The notes under the pieces were generated by a model. It did not search any database. It saw only the letters and a program-made list of their open reading frames with translations, and had not been told where the DNA came from. Positions 9,901 through 17,457 of a DNA stretch of 33,719 bases are shown piece by piece. The translations under genes and the position numbers were made by a program. Numbering within the stretch: position 1 is the stretch's first letter; each line of letters begins with the position of its first letter. The DNA is from Bacteroidales bacterium (GTDB lineage: Bacteria; Bacteroidota; Bacteroidia; Bacteroidales; ML635J-15): the NCBI GenBank assembly GCA_017551515.1, contig JAFZLK010000106.1, forward strand, positions 71,723 through 105,441, written 5' to 3'.

Positions 9901-9978
9901 GTAAGCAAGATGAGTGAAGGAAAGCAGCAACCGACTTCGCGTCGCGAAAACCTGCAGAACGACTTCAATGTAAAATAA
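6937..9978 (+). CDS. Secreted WD40-caspase (peptidase C14) protein
   Basis: A 1013-residue protein. The signal peptide (about 1-21, ending YAQ) is followed by WD40-like beta-propeller repeats over roughly residues 25-560, for example the HSGSIMFVEWDNTGRYIASA segment and the SLPINDITFSKDG...SVSIW repeat. A beta-rich Ig-like region (about 640-740) comes next, then a caspase-fold domain (about 750-1010). The catalytic pair is visible: His824 in HIAGHG and Cys874 in DACHSGE. Between Cys874 and the second half of the domain lies an acidic then basic linker (about 880-910, with K904-R905-K906-K907). D969-E980 resembles a calcium-binding EF-hand loop. No T9SS tail is visible, so a periplasmic or envelope location is inferred. 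Substrate is unknown. It is co-transcribed with the beta-barrel gene and closed by a strong terminator. Confidence 0.85.
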   Translation: MKNLFLIAILSIFCATSMIYAQEVVPVIQSGHSGSIMFVEWDNTGRYIASADDNNEIIIYDIVAGKVFYRTKFPGRKLISGIKFEDDGKLYASNTDNAICFDPTTLQTSDAPHGVPPKKMSPNFKIRNSQLKRISGGSLFNRNAYTKFTYVAESNDNKYIIAGDENGGLYFCNNLLNLQHFENLHSLPINDITFSKDGNMVAIASADRSVSIWRLPSYKLEKRLIPRSFNISALASSSDSKSFVFGDELGYAYRITFMIDKLLCDAVDSHDGEVTDIQVSANSGVAVTAGSDNSAAVVDFDNKKVLQKFKAQSSSGKVKQVFDIKAIQEQAMKGNDAKNSIYDENVYSVAVSPDGKYIAYSAGKWGLADPVLKFANISGLKILGSKEERVAKKGIAAGMAVPNNVHIFKQMCFDSTNNLYGIGEDDRKIFRYKPTIAGYGAGLECEMGTMTESVNFENSLVLRQKQEPTMDDYYLVKIDPTNGDVYKCKGYEVERLGKDGKNITYKGQYGYISDFIVMKGQQYLIAAAKDASLNIYDIQSGKKLLSIYVVDGGKLIYVTPEHYYMATGDAITGLGYYHEGRIYPAEQFDIKYNRPDLVLKSLDVFDNEIIDMYKSAYKKRIQRLGFTESMLNGEMELPEIKIMNSNEIQLSTTKQMLDVKLSLKDGNYNLNRLNIYVNDVPLYGTNGMNLSDRYSRETIVNSEIPLSSGRNTIQFSCVNEKGMESLKEEIEIYYDVQGKKQKPTLYLISLAVAEYAQSEYNLRYTINDGRGFVKLFSEHADNFDHVVVDSLYNSNCTKQNFLALKEKLMQSKVDDYVYVHIAGHGLLDDDLNWYFATQDIDFFDPSVNGLKYEDIEGLLDGIPARNKMLLMDACHSGEVDKQDGVEIADNADGDDTRGAVTVSKRKKTKNSLGNSFELMRLLFSDLKKGTGTVVISAASGGGYALENESIENGIFTYCLMDAFKKNKADKNKDKSISVSELRNFIFDGVSKMSEGKQQPTSRRENLQNDFNVK

Positions 9979-9993
9979 CACAAACGCTAATTT

Positions 9994-10024
9994 AAAGGGC
10001 TACCCTTTCGGTAGCCTTTTTTTT
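9994..10024 (+). terminator. Rho-independent terminator after the caspase gene
   Basis: GGCTACC (9998-10004), loop CTTTC, GGTAGCC (10010-10016), then eight T (10017-10024). It begins about 16 bp after the caspase stop codon. It ends only 15 bp before the next start codon, so the TPR-CHAT gene depends on a promoter overlapping the terminator or on read-through. Confidence 0.9.
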
Positions 10025-10039
10025 ATAATATAGTGCAAA

Positions 10040-13000
10040 ATGAGAAAAACATCGTTAATTATCATAGTTTTATTATATTTCACATTTGCAGCATTTGCCC
10101 AATCGAAAAATGACAATATCCTGCAGAATGCAGATACGGCAAACCTTTATGGCAATTATTACTATGCACAGGGAGATTACGAAGAAGCCTTTACATACTA
10201 CAAGAAAGCCGCCGAATTGTCTTTAAAAGTTGATGGTGGGTACAATTTGCAATATGCAATGGCTGCCAATGGTATTGCTTGCGTATTATATGTTGCAAAC
10301 AACTATGAGAAATCCGTGGAATACAACAATTATGCATTGACAGTTCGAAAGGAATTATTAGGAGAAGACCATCCCGATTATGCAGCATCTCTAAAAAATA
10401 TCGGAGTTGTTTACTATGATATGGGCAAATATAAGGAAGCACTGGAAAACTCCCTGCAGGCTTTGGAGATACAAAAAAAGACGATGAAAAAAGATAATCC
10501 GGAGTATATAAACACAATGGGATATGTTGCTGCTTCGTACTATGGTATGAACGACTATCAAAACGCCATTAAATACTATCTTCAATTGCTGGAAATACAA
10601 AAGAAAGCTATAGGAGAAAACCATCCAAACTATGCTAGGTATTTAACCAATGTCGGTGTTACTTACGCAGAAATGGGCGATTACCAGAACGCTTTGAAAT
10701 ACTATCTTCCCGCTCTGGATCTTCAACAAAAAACTTTGGGAGAAGACAATCCTAACTATTTATCGACACTAGAATATGTCGCTGATACCTACTATAAGAT
10801 GGAAGACTATCGCAATGCATTTAAATACTATGCACAAGCAGTTGATATAGAATTAAGAACAGAAGGAGAATCTCATCCCGACTATTTGTCCTCGACAAAG
10901 TATGCAGGTCTTGCATCATATAAATTTGGCGACTACAAAAATTCCTTGAAGTATTCGATTATGCAGATGGAATTGAGAAAAAAGACACAAGGAGAGAAAA
11001 GTTCCGACTATCTAATATCACTTTCTAATGTAGGCATTATATATTACGGAATGAAGGACTACCAGAACGCCCTGAAATGTCTTTTACTGGAAAAACAAAG
11101 TGCCAAAGAAGTGTATGGAGAAGACGATGTAAATTATATCAATATGATTTCAAGCCTTGGTGTCGTATATTTTAGTTTGGGAGACTACCAAAACGCAATG
11201 AAATATACCACCATGGCAATGGAAATGAGAAAAAAGAAATATGGGGAAAATCACCAGCACTACGCAAACTCGCTAAGCAATATGGCTTCGTTGTACCTTG
11301 ATATGGGTGACAAAGACAATGCGTTCAAATATATAAAGCAAGCAACAGAGATTCGTATGGCTACATTGAAAGAGAATGACCCCGAATATGAAATATCGCT
11401 TAACAATCTTGGTGAAATATGTCATGATTTAGGATACTTTAACTATGCTATGAAATACCTCCAACGAGCATTAGAAATCAGGAAGAAATATTATGGGGAA
11501 GAAAGCGAAGATTATGCATCTACACTGCACAATATTGCCTCTTTATATTCCGATATGAACGAAAACGAAAAAGCCCTTAAATGTTATAAGGAATCTCTGG
11601 AGATAACTCGCAAAACCATTGGTTCAGAAAATCCAAGCTACGCAAATACACTAATGAATATCGGCGTAGAAAAAGCTCAAATGGGAGATATGCAAAATGC
11701 ATTGACAGATTTCAATACAGCAGCAAAAATATTAAAAAAGACTATTGGAGAAAAACATCCAAGTTATGCAAATTGTATAAATAACAAAAGCTACACATAC
11801 TCAATGATGGGAGACTATTCCAACGCAATAAAAACAAAAAAACAGGTAACCGAAATACTAAAGGACAATCTTATCAAGAACTTTTCGTTTATGACATCCC
11901 ATGAACGCGAAACATACTGGAATGATAACAAAAAAATATATTCACAGTGCATTTTCAACTCTTTCCATGCTACATCCGATACTCTTGGCACGAAGATTTC
12001 ATACGATGTGGAGCTAACGACAAAAGGTCTTTTGCTTGCTTCTGAAATAAGTATGACCAATATCATAATGGAAAGTGGGGACAAGAATCTTATTGCCGAC
12101 TATGAAAATTTGAAAAATATGCACCTTCTGCTCAATAAGGAACAGGAAAAACCAATGAACGAACGCGTTTACAACTGCGACTCCCTGTCCGATGAAATCA
12201 AGAAAGCAGAAAGGCAAGTTATGGAAAGGAGCAAAGATTTTGGTGATGTAACTCTTTTCATAAAAATAGACTGGAAAGAAGTACAGAAATCAATGAAAGC
12301 CAACGATGTGGCAATAGAGTTTAGTAATGTCGCTGATTCTGGGATTATCCGTTACGCTGCTATTGTTCTTACAAAAAATATGAACGCTCCTGTATTTGTT
12401 CCGCTGTTCAACAAGGAAGAAATGCAGAAAATTCTTCGCGGAGTTACTCCTTCAAAAACACAGGTTCAAACAGATGACAGCGACCGTGGAGCAAAATCGG
12501 TTTCTGCAAAGAAACTTGGCGTTTACGAATCTACAGAGCTTTACAAGACGGTATGGATGCCTCTGGAAAAATACTTCCCTGCGAATCCGCGCATCTATTT
12601 TGCTCCGTCAGGAATGTTACACCAAATTGCAATTGAATATGCTCCCATCAGCCACGAGCAGACAATTTCGGACAAATACGAAATCTACCGTGTCTCCTCT
12701 ACCAGATTCCTTGCAATGGACTATATGCCAGGTCCTATGAAAAACTCTGTATTCTACGGTGGCATATACTATGATAGCGATACAACCACTATGAAACAGG
12801 AAAGCAGCAGGTTTGCAACTCGAAGCGTTTCGTATAATTCGTTTGCCGAGCTTAACAAGGACGAAGTCCACGATGGTCTCAACTATCTGCCAGGCACCAA
12901 AACCGAGGTTGAAAACATAGTTGGCACATTAAAAAACAACAAGAAGGTAAAAACTACTCTCTACGAAGGTTCGCAAGCAAACGAGGAATCGTTCAAGGCA

Positions 13001-13510
13001 TTGTCGGGCAACAATATTTCGGTTTTACACATTGCCACGCACGGATTTTTCCTTCCTACCGAAAAAAAGTTATCGGGAGACATGTCACTAATTCAGTCGG
13101 GACTATTGCTGTCGGGTGCAAACTACGCTTGGCAGAACCTGCCACTTCCCGAAGGCATCGAGGACGGCATTCTTACCGCCAAGGAAATAAGTTTTATGGA
13201 CTTGCGCAAAACCGACTTGGTGGTACTTTCCGCTTGCCAGACCGCACTTGGCGAAATCACCGACGAAGGTGTGTTCGGTTTGCAGCGTGGCTTCAAGAAA
13301 GCAGGTGTCCGCACTATCATTATGAGCCTTTGGCCTGTTGATGACAATGCAACCTTACTTATGATGACAGAATTTTACTCAAACCTCACCAAAGGAATGT
13401 CGAAACGAGAGGCTTTCCTTGCTGCACAAAATAAGGTTAAGACAACGGCAGGCTTCGAAAATCCGAGGTACTGGGCGGCGTTTATAATGCTGGACGGAAA
13501 CGAAAACTAA
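10040..13510 (+). CDS. Secreted TPR-CHAT (caspase-clan) protein
   Basis: A 1156-residue protein with a signal peptide (about 1-20, ending FAQ). Some 14 tandem TPR units of about 42 residues, kinesin-light-chain style, span roughly residues 30-610. Each has a tyrosine-rich first helix, a GDYQNALKYY-like second helix, and a linker ending in G-E-x-H/N-P. A helical linker (about 620-740) precedes the CHAT domain (about 740-1154). The CHAT dyad is present: His1001 in HIATHG and Cys1066 in LSACQTALG, followed by the usual FGLQRGFKKAG and MSLWPVDD segments. CHAT domains are caspase-fold proteases. No T9SS tail is seen, so it is likely periplasmic. It follows the WD40-caspase gene after a terminator, making a two-caspase locus. 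Substrate and trigger are unknown. Confidence 0.87.
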   Translation: MRKTSLIIIVLLYFTFAAFAQSKNDNILQNADTANLYGNYYYAQGDYEEAFTYYKKAAELSLKVDGGYNLQYAMAANGIACVLYVANNYEKSVEYNNYALTVRKELLGEDHPDYAASLKNIGVVYYDMGKYKEALENSLQALEIQKKTMKKDNPEYINTMGYVAASYYGMNDYQNAIKYYLQLLEIQKKAIGENHPNYARYLTNVGVTYAEMGDYQNALKYYLPALDLQQKTLGEDNPNYLSTLEYVADTYYKMEDYRNAFKYYAQAVDIELRTEGESHPDYLSSTKYAGLASYKFGDYKNSLKYSIMQMELRKKTQGEKSSDYLISLSNVGIIYYGMKDYQNALKCLLLEKQSAKEVYGEDDVNYINMISSLGVVYFSLGDYQNAMKYTTMAMEMRKKKYGENHQHYANSLSNMASLYLDMGDKDNAFKYIKQATEIRMATLKENDPEYEISLNNLGEICHDLGYFNYAMKYLQRALEIRKKYYGEESEDYASTLHNIASLYSDMNENEKALKCYKESLEITRKTIGSENPSYANTLMNIGVEKAQMGDMQNALTDFNTAAKILKKTIGEKHPSYANCINNKSYTYSMMGDYSNAIKTKKQVTEILKDNLIKNFSFMTSHERETYWNDNKKIYSQCIFNSFHATSDTLGTKISYDVELTTKGLLLASEISMTNIIMESGDKNLIADYENLKNMHLLLNKEQEKPMNERVYNCDSLSDEIKKAERQVMERSKDFGDVTLFIKIDWKEVQKSMKANDVAIEFSNVADSGIIRYAAIVLTKNMNAPVFVPLFNKEEMQKILRGVTPSKTQVQTDDSDRGAKSVSAKKLGVYESTELYKTVWMPLEKYFPANPRIYFAPSGMLHQIAIEYAPISHEQTISDKYEIYRVSSTRFLAMDYMPGPMKNSVFYGGIYYDSDTTTMKQESSRFATRSVSYNSFAELNKDEVHDGLNYLPGTKTEVENIVGTLKNNKKVKTTLYEGSQANEESFKALSGNNISVLHIATHGFFLPTEKKLSGDMSLIQSGLLLSGANYAWQNLPLPEGIEDGILTAKEISFMDLRKTDLVVLSACQTALGEITDEGVFGLQRGFKKAGVRTIIMSLWPVDDNATLLMMTEFYSNLTKGMSKREAFLAAQNKVKTTAGFENPRYWAAFIMLDGNEN

Positions 13511-13652
13511 TTTACGAATTACGATTTTTGATTTACGATTTTTTGAATGGACAATGGGCTAAAAGGCAAACAGGCTAAAAGAAGAAAAGGCTGACAGGCT
13601 AAAAGCCGACTTCAAGTCTTTAAGACTTTGAGCCTTCAAGCCCACAAAAACC

Positions 13653-13682
13653 AGAACGGCGTAGCCCTCAACGAAGTTAAAC
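13653..13682 (+). repeat. Interspersed 30-bp repeat, copy 1
   Basis: This 30-bp unit begins AGAACGGCGTAGCC and ends AACGAAGTTAAAC. It is identical base for base to 24678-24707, about 11 kb away. CTTAGAAACGGCG follows directly, and a similar string (CTTAGAAACAGGCG) occurs near 24740. Confidence 0.85.
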
Positions 13683-13702
13683 TTAGAAACGGCGTCAGCC
13701 AC

Positions 13703-13756
13703 AGAACGGCGTACTTCGACTGTGCTCAGCACAAGTACCCCTCAACGAAGTTAAAC
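13703..13756 (+). repeat. Interspersed repeat copy interrupted by a hairpin module
   Basis: The first 11 bases (AGAACGGCGTA, 13703-13713) and last 18 bases (CCCTCAACGAAGTTAAAC, 13739-13756) match the 30-bp repeat. Between them sit 25 bases at 13714-13738. With the flanking GTA they form GTACTT/AAGTAC (13711-13716 / 13733-13738) and GTGCT/AGCAC (13722-13726 / 13728-13732). Confidence 0.75.
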
Positions 13757-13777
13757 ACACAAACTATAATTTTTCCC

Positions 13778-13807
13778 TTGTCATATAAAATGTTAATTAT
13801 AATTTCG
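13778..13807 (+). promoter_or_regulatory. Probable panC promoter (TTG-N19-TAnnTTcG)
   Basis: TTG at 13778-13780 is separated by 19 bases from TAATTTCG at 13800-13807. This matches Bacteroidota -33/-7 spacing with one substitution in the -7 box. It lies 20 bp before the panC ATG. Confidence 0.45.
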
Positions 13808-13827
13808 CGGTGTAAATATCTATCGAT

Positions 13828-14679
13828 ATGAAGATTGTAAGAACAGTTGAAGAACTTACCGCTTTGAGGAAAGAAAACTCATTCAATGGCAAGAAATTAG
13901 GTTTTGTACCGACAATGGGCGCGCTGCACGAGGGACACGCTTCGCTTGTTCGTCGCAGCGTAGCCGAAAACGACTGCACGATGGTTTCTGTATTCGTTAA
14001 CCCGCGACAGTTCAACGACCCCAACGACTACAAGAACTATCCGATCACCACCGACGCCGACATCGCTCTGCTCGAAAGTGTAGGATGCAATGTGTTGTAC
14101 CTACCTTCTGCCGACGACATATACAATGGCTACGACGGTTGCAAAATGGATTTTCACGGACTTGACAAGATGTACGAAGGCGAATTTCGTCCAGGACATT
14201 TTCAGGGCGTAGTTGACATTGTTTACAGGCTGTTCGACCTTGTAAAACCTGACTTCGCATACTTCGGCGAAAAGGATTTCCAACAGGTGGCAATAATAAA
14301 ACTTATGGTTAAACAGAAAAAACTACCATTAACGATAGTTCCCTGCCCCATCGTTCGCGAGGAAAACGGACTCGCAAAAAGTTCTCGCAACAGACTACTC
14401 ACAGCAGAACAAATAAAAGTTGCCCCAATGATTTATAAGACGATAACGGAAACTTGTGCAATAATTCCAGAAAGCGAAACCATAGAAAACCTAATCGAAA
14501 CGTTAAGACAAAAGATTGACAGCATCGAATTCATGAGAATGGAATACGCCGCATTCTGCAATGCAGAAACTTTGGAAAGATTAGAAAGATTCGACAAAAA
14601 AATTGCGACAAGGCTTTGCATTGCTGTATGGTGTGGCAATATAAGATTAATTGATAATATTAGTTGCACCATTAAATAA
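13828..14679 (+). CDS. panC: Pantothenate synthetase
   Basis: A 283-residue cytoplasmic enzyme that condenses pantoate and beta-alanine with ATP to give pantothenate, the precursor of coenzyme A. The nucleotidyltransferase HxGH motif is visible in PTMGALHEGH (residues 28-37), and the KMSKS-like loop in AKSSRNRLL (from residue 183). The FGEKDFQQ segment is also typical of the family. Length is normal. panD, which supplies beta-alanine, starts 38 bp downstream but has its own promoter-like box. No panB is in the window. Confidence 0.95.
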   Translation: MKIVRTVEELTALRKENSFNGKKLGFVPTMGALHEGHASLVRRSVAENDCTMVSVFVNPRQFNDPNDYKNYPITTDADIALLESVGCNVLYLPSADDIYNGYDGCKMDFHGLDKMYEGEFRPGHFQGVVDIVYRLFDLVKPDFAYFGEKDFQQVAIIKLMVKQKKLPLTIVPCPIVREENGLAKSSRNRLLTAEQIKVAPMIYKTITETCAIIPESETIENLIETLRQKIDSIEFMRMEYAAFCNAETLERLERFDKKIATRLCIAVWCGNIRLIDNISCTIK

Positions 14680-14692
14680 TTGCTTAAATTTG
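14664..14692 (+). promoter_or_regulatory. Probable panD promoter (TTG-N18-TAAATTTG)
   Basis: TTG 14664-14666 and TAAATTTG 14685-14692 match the Bacteroidota pattern with an 18-base spacer. The -33 element lies inside the end of panC. It could give panD-rfaE2 transcription independent of panC. Confidence 0.5.
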
Positions 14693-14717
14693 CACCCGTT
14701 TTTTTACGACATCTGAA

Positions 14718-15068
14718 ATGAACATAGAAGTAGTAAAATCGAAGATACACAAGGTCACCGTCACGGAAGCCAACTTGCAGTATGTTGGTAGCATAACCAT
14801 TGACGAAGACCTTATGGATGCAGCAAATATCATTGAAAACGAAAAGGTTCAAGTTGTAAATGTAAACAACGGCGAACGTCTTGAAACATATGTAATTAAA
14901 GGCAAGCGCGGATCTGGGGTAATCTGCCTGAATGGTCCAGCAGCACGCAAGGCTCAGGTTGGCGACATCGTGATAATAATTTCGTACGCCTCAATGGATT
15001 TCGAAGAAGCAAAGAAATTCAAGCCCTCATTCGTTTTCCCAGACACAAGGACGAACAAAATCGTGTAA
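14718..15068 (+). CDS. panD: Aspartate 1-decarboxylase proenzyme
   Basis: A 116-residue pyruvoyl-dependent enzyme that makes beta-alanine from aspartate for pantothenate synthesis. The self-cleavage site is visible as Gly24-Ser25 in YVGSITID. The Ser would become the pyruvoyl group of the alpha chain. The downstream NGPAAR motif typical of the family is present. Its stop codon overlaps the ATG of the next gene (TAATG at 15066-15070), so translation of the two may be coupled. Confidence 0.95.
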   Translation: MNIEVVKSKIHKVTVTEANLQYVGSITIDEDLMDAANIIENEKVQVVNVNNGERLETYVIKGKRGSGVICLNGPAARKAQVGDIVIIISYASMDFEEAKKFKPSFVFPDTRTNKIV

Positions 15069-15550
15069 TGTCCACCCTAACGACAATAGAATCTAAGATT
15101 ATTGACATTTCCGAAATAAAAAATCTTGTTTCGAAATGGAAATCTGATGGCAATCGCATAGTTTTCACAAACGGATGCTTCGATGTGCTTCACTACGGAC
15201 ATGTCAGTTACCTTGCCCAAGCAAGCGACCTTGGCGACAAGATGATTATCGGTCTAAATTCAAACGCTTCGGTTCGACGATTAAAAGGCGAAAATCGTCC
15301 GATAAACGGTCAGCACGAACGTGCCGTACTACTTGCTGCCCTGCAGTTTGTTGATGCTGTTGTTATTTTCGAGGAAGATACCCCGGAAAACCTTATCAAA
15401 ACTATAGAACCAAACTTTCTTGTAAAAGGCGGGGACTATACAATTGACACAATTGTTGGGGCTGATTTCGTAATGTCATACGGAGGAAAAGTTATCACCA
15501 TTCCGCTTGTTGAAAATTTTTCTTCTACATTAATAATAAAAAGATTTTGA
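15068..15550 (+). CDS. rfaE2: D-glycero-beta-D-manno-heptose 1-phosphate adenylyltransferase
   Basis: A 160-residue nucleotidyltransferase matching the C-terminal half of bifunctional HldE. The cytidylyltransferase-like HxGH motif is in [11 protein letters not shown] (residues 35-45; H42, H45). The [17 protein letters not shown] segment and the final STLIIKRF are characteristic. It makes ADP-heptose, used for the LPS inner core. The kinase half is absent here, as in organisms with a separate HldA-like kinase. It overlaps panD by one base. The heptose function is from family knowledge. Confidence 0.88.
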   Translation: MSTLTTIESKIIDISEIKNLVSKWKSDGNRIVFTNGCFDVLHYGHVSYLAQASDLGDKMIIGLNSNASVRRLKGENRPINGQHERAVLLAALQFVDAVVIFEEDTPENLIKTIEPNFLVKGGDYTIDTIVGADFVMSYGGKVITIPLVENFSSTLIIKRF

Positions 15551-15564
15551 ATTAAAAAAAACAC

Positions 15565-15572
15565 TATATTTG
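15565..15572 (+). promoter_or_regulatory. -7 box upstream of the lipoprotein gene
   Basis: TATATTTG, followed by C, matches TAnnTTTG. It lies 24 bp before the ATG at 15596. TTTG at 15546-15549 could be the upstream element, but the 15-base spacer is short. Confidence 0.45.
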
Positions 15573-15595
15573 CAACCGATTTATTTACTAGTAAA

Positions 15596-16012
15596 ATGAA
15601 GAATAGAATATTGTATCTTATCCTATTAGTAGTATTTTCGTTAATACTTATGCCAAGTTGCAAAAAAGTTGCCAATGAAATTATCGGCACTTGGGATGTA
15701 ATGACTTTCGATACTAAGCCAGAAGGCACAATGCAAATAACTTTCGACAGCAATTCTAATGCAATAAGAATTTTAAATCACGGCTCTGGAATGTCTGTTG
15801 ATAGTTGCACATACGAAATTACAAAAAAGTCTCTGAAAGATCACATAATTTTCAGAGATAGCAAAATGCTTCCTGGTTCCGATAAACTTGATGGCATTTA
15901 CCGTGTTGACAAAGTGACCACCGACATAATTATAGCTACGAGAGTAGAATTCGAGGATGACCCTACAAGAGGCGGCGCATACTATAGGTTGGAACTAAAG
16001 AGAAAGAATTAA
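15596..16012 (+). CDS. Lipocalin-like lipoprotein of unknown function
   Basis: A 138-residue protein with a lipoprotein signal peptide (hydrophobic segment 5-19, lipobox LMPSC, Cys22). The rest starts with IIGTWDVMTF, the typical opening of lipocalin-like domains in Bacteroidota, followed by alternating beta strands up to a final YYRLELKRKN. It is probably membrane-anchored and exposed to the periplasm or surface. It has its own -7 box and a terminator, so it looks monocistronic. No ligand can be inferred. Confidence 0.75.
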   Translation: MKNRILYLILLVVFSLILMPSCKKVANEIIGTWDVMTFDTKPEGTMQITFDSNSNAIRILNHGSGMSVDSCTYEITKKSLKDHIIFRDSKMLPGSDKLDGIYRVDKVTTDIIIATRVEFEDDPTRGGAYYRLELKRKN

Positions 16013-16034
16013 GCTAAATTATTCATAACACTTA

Positions 16035-16070
16035 ACATAACGACTGTCTTTGGCAGTCGTTATGTGTTTT
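16035..16070 (+). terminator. Hairpin terminator after the lipoprotein gene
   Basis: ACATAACGACTG (16035-16046) pairs perfectly with CAGTCGTTATGT (16054-16065) across a 7-base loop, then GTTTT. The stem is strong and the T-tract short. radA starts 11 bp later. Confidence 0.75.
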
Positions 16071-16080
16071 AAAACAAAGC

Positions 16081-17457
16081 ATGGCAAAAAACAAAACCAT
16101 ATTCGTATGCCAGAACTGTGGATTCGTTTCTCCAAAATGGATTGGCAAATGCCCAAACTGCAATAGCTGGAATTCCTTTATTGAAGAGATAGAAGAAAAG
16201 GAAGACAAATCAACAAAGGCATACACAGAAGCAATTGCAGGAAACCCAGTACCGATTTCAGACATAAAGCAGAAGGAACTGCATAGAATCGATATGCCAT
16301 ACAGCGAATTCAACCGCGTGCTCGGCGGTGGACTTGTCCCCGGCTCGTTAGTTCTGCTTGGTGGTGAACCTGGAATTGGAAAATCAACACTCATACTCCA
16401 ATCGGCTCTCAACATCGACAAGAAAGTTCTTTACATTTCAGGCGAGGAAAGCGAAACCCAAATAAAACTTCGCGCAGACAGGATTGGCATCAACAATCCG
16501 CAATGCCTTATTTATACCGAAATAAACATCGACAAGATTATTGCTACAATAAAAGCCACTGACCCTGAAATCGTTGTCATCGATTCGATACAAACCACAG
16601 CATCTACCGACATAACCTCATCGCCCGGAACTGTTTCTCAGATTAGACTTTGCGCGCAGAAACTTCAAGAATACGCAAAACAATCGGGCGTACCTATAAT
16701 AATAATAGGGCACATAAACAAGGACGGTGACATCGCCGGACCAATGTCATTGGAACATATTGTTGATGTTGTTGTGCAATTCGAAGGCGACAACAACCAT
16801 TTCTACCGTCTGCTCCGCCCAAAGAAAAATCGTTTCGGCTCAACCTACGAAATTGGCGTATTCGAAATGATGAACTACGGTTTGAAAGAAGTCATAGACC
16901 CAGGAAAAATCCTGCTTTCGGGCGACAACAGTAATCTCAGCGGTATAGCATTCGGTACTGTAAACGAAGGTTCGCGCTCGCTGATGATTGAAATACAAGC
17001 ACTTGTCGGCAATTCTGTATATGGCACTCCGCAACGCTCGTCAACAGGCTTCGACAACCGCCGATTTATGATGCTGCTTGCTGTCATCGAAAAGCGTCTC
17101 GGATTGAAACTAAACGCAAAAGATGTCTTCCTGAACATCGCAGGCGGATTAAAGATAAACGACACCGCCGTTGACATTTCGGTAATTGCAGCGGTAATCT
17201 CATCATACATCGACAAGGCTATACCAGACAACCTTTGCTTCATCGGCGAAGTAGGACTTTCTGGACAAATAAAGCCTGTTTCGTTTATAGAAAAGCGCGT
17301 AGCAGAAGCATCAAGGTTAGGTTTCTCGACAATATTCATTTCTGCATCGCAGAAATCTGAAGTCAAGAACCAGAAAGCAAACATAATACCTGTCGCCGAT
17401 GTGCGCGACTTTGCCACTAGGCTGTTCAAGGGCGGAAATCAAGACAATGAAGCATGA
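16081..17457 (+). CDS. radA: DNA repair protein RadA
   Basis: A 458-residue RecA-like branch-migration helicase that helps process recombination intermediates. The N-terminal zinc finger has C10, C13, C24 and C27. Walker A is GGEPGIGKST (94-103, K101). The RadA-specific KNRFG motif is at 249-253, and the C-terminal third is the Lon-protease-like domain. Length is standard. It ends in an ATGA overlap with the ABC permease gene, an unusual partner for a repair gene. Confidence 0.96.
   Translation: MAKNKTIFVCQNCGFVSPKWIGKCPNCNSWNSFIEEIEEKEDKSTKAYTEAIAGNPVPISDIKQKELHRIDMPYSEFNRVLGGGLVPGSLVLLGGEPGIGKSTLILQSALNIDKKVLYISGEESETQIKLRADRIGINNPQCLIYTEINIDKIIATIKATDPEIVVIDSIQTTASTDITSSPGTVSQIRLCAQKLQEYAKQSGVPIIIIGHINKDGDIAGPMSLEHIVDVVVQFEGDNNHFYRLLRPKKNRFGSTYEIGVFEMMNYGLKEVIDPGKILLSGDNSNLSGIAFGTVNEGSRSLMIEIQALVGNSVYGTPQRSSTGFDNRRFMMLLAVIEKRLGLKLNAKDVFLNIAGGLKINDTAVDISVIAAVISSYIDKAIPDNLCFIGEVGLSGQIKPVSFIEKRVAEASRLGFSTIFISASQKSEVKNQKANIIPVADVRDFATRLFKGGNQDNEA

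Larger units (their letters stand above)
13511..13777. repeat. Gene-free repeat-rich spacer between TPR-CHAT and panC
   Basis: No credible gene lies here. It holds three TTACGA copies (13512, 13519, 13533), three GGCTAAAAG copies (13557-13565, 13573-13581, 13597-13605), and a perfect AAGTCTT/AAGACTT hairpin near 13614-13628. A 30-bp unit at 13653-13682 is identical to 24678-24707. A further copy at 13703-13756 is split after its first 11 bases by a hairpin insert. This is typical of interspersed non-coding repeats in Bacteroidota. Confidence 0.75.

Noticed and set aside
10040..13510. Craspase-type (CRISPR-activated TPR-CHAT) system
   Set aside because: There is no gRAMP/Cas7-11, no CRISPR array and no Csx30-like partner, and the protein carries a secretion signal.
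13628..13831. 67-codon plus-strand frame upstream of panC
   Set aside because: It runs through the interspersed repeats and the panC promoter. The product has no protein-like character.
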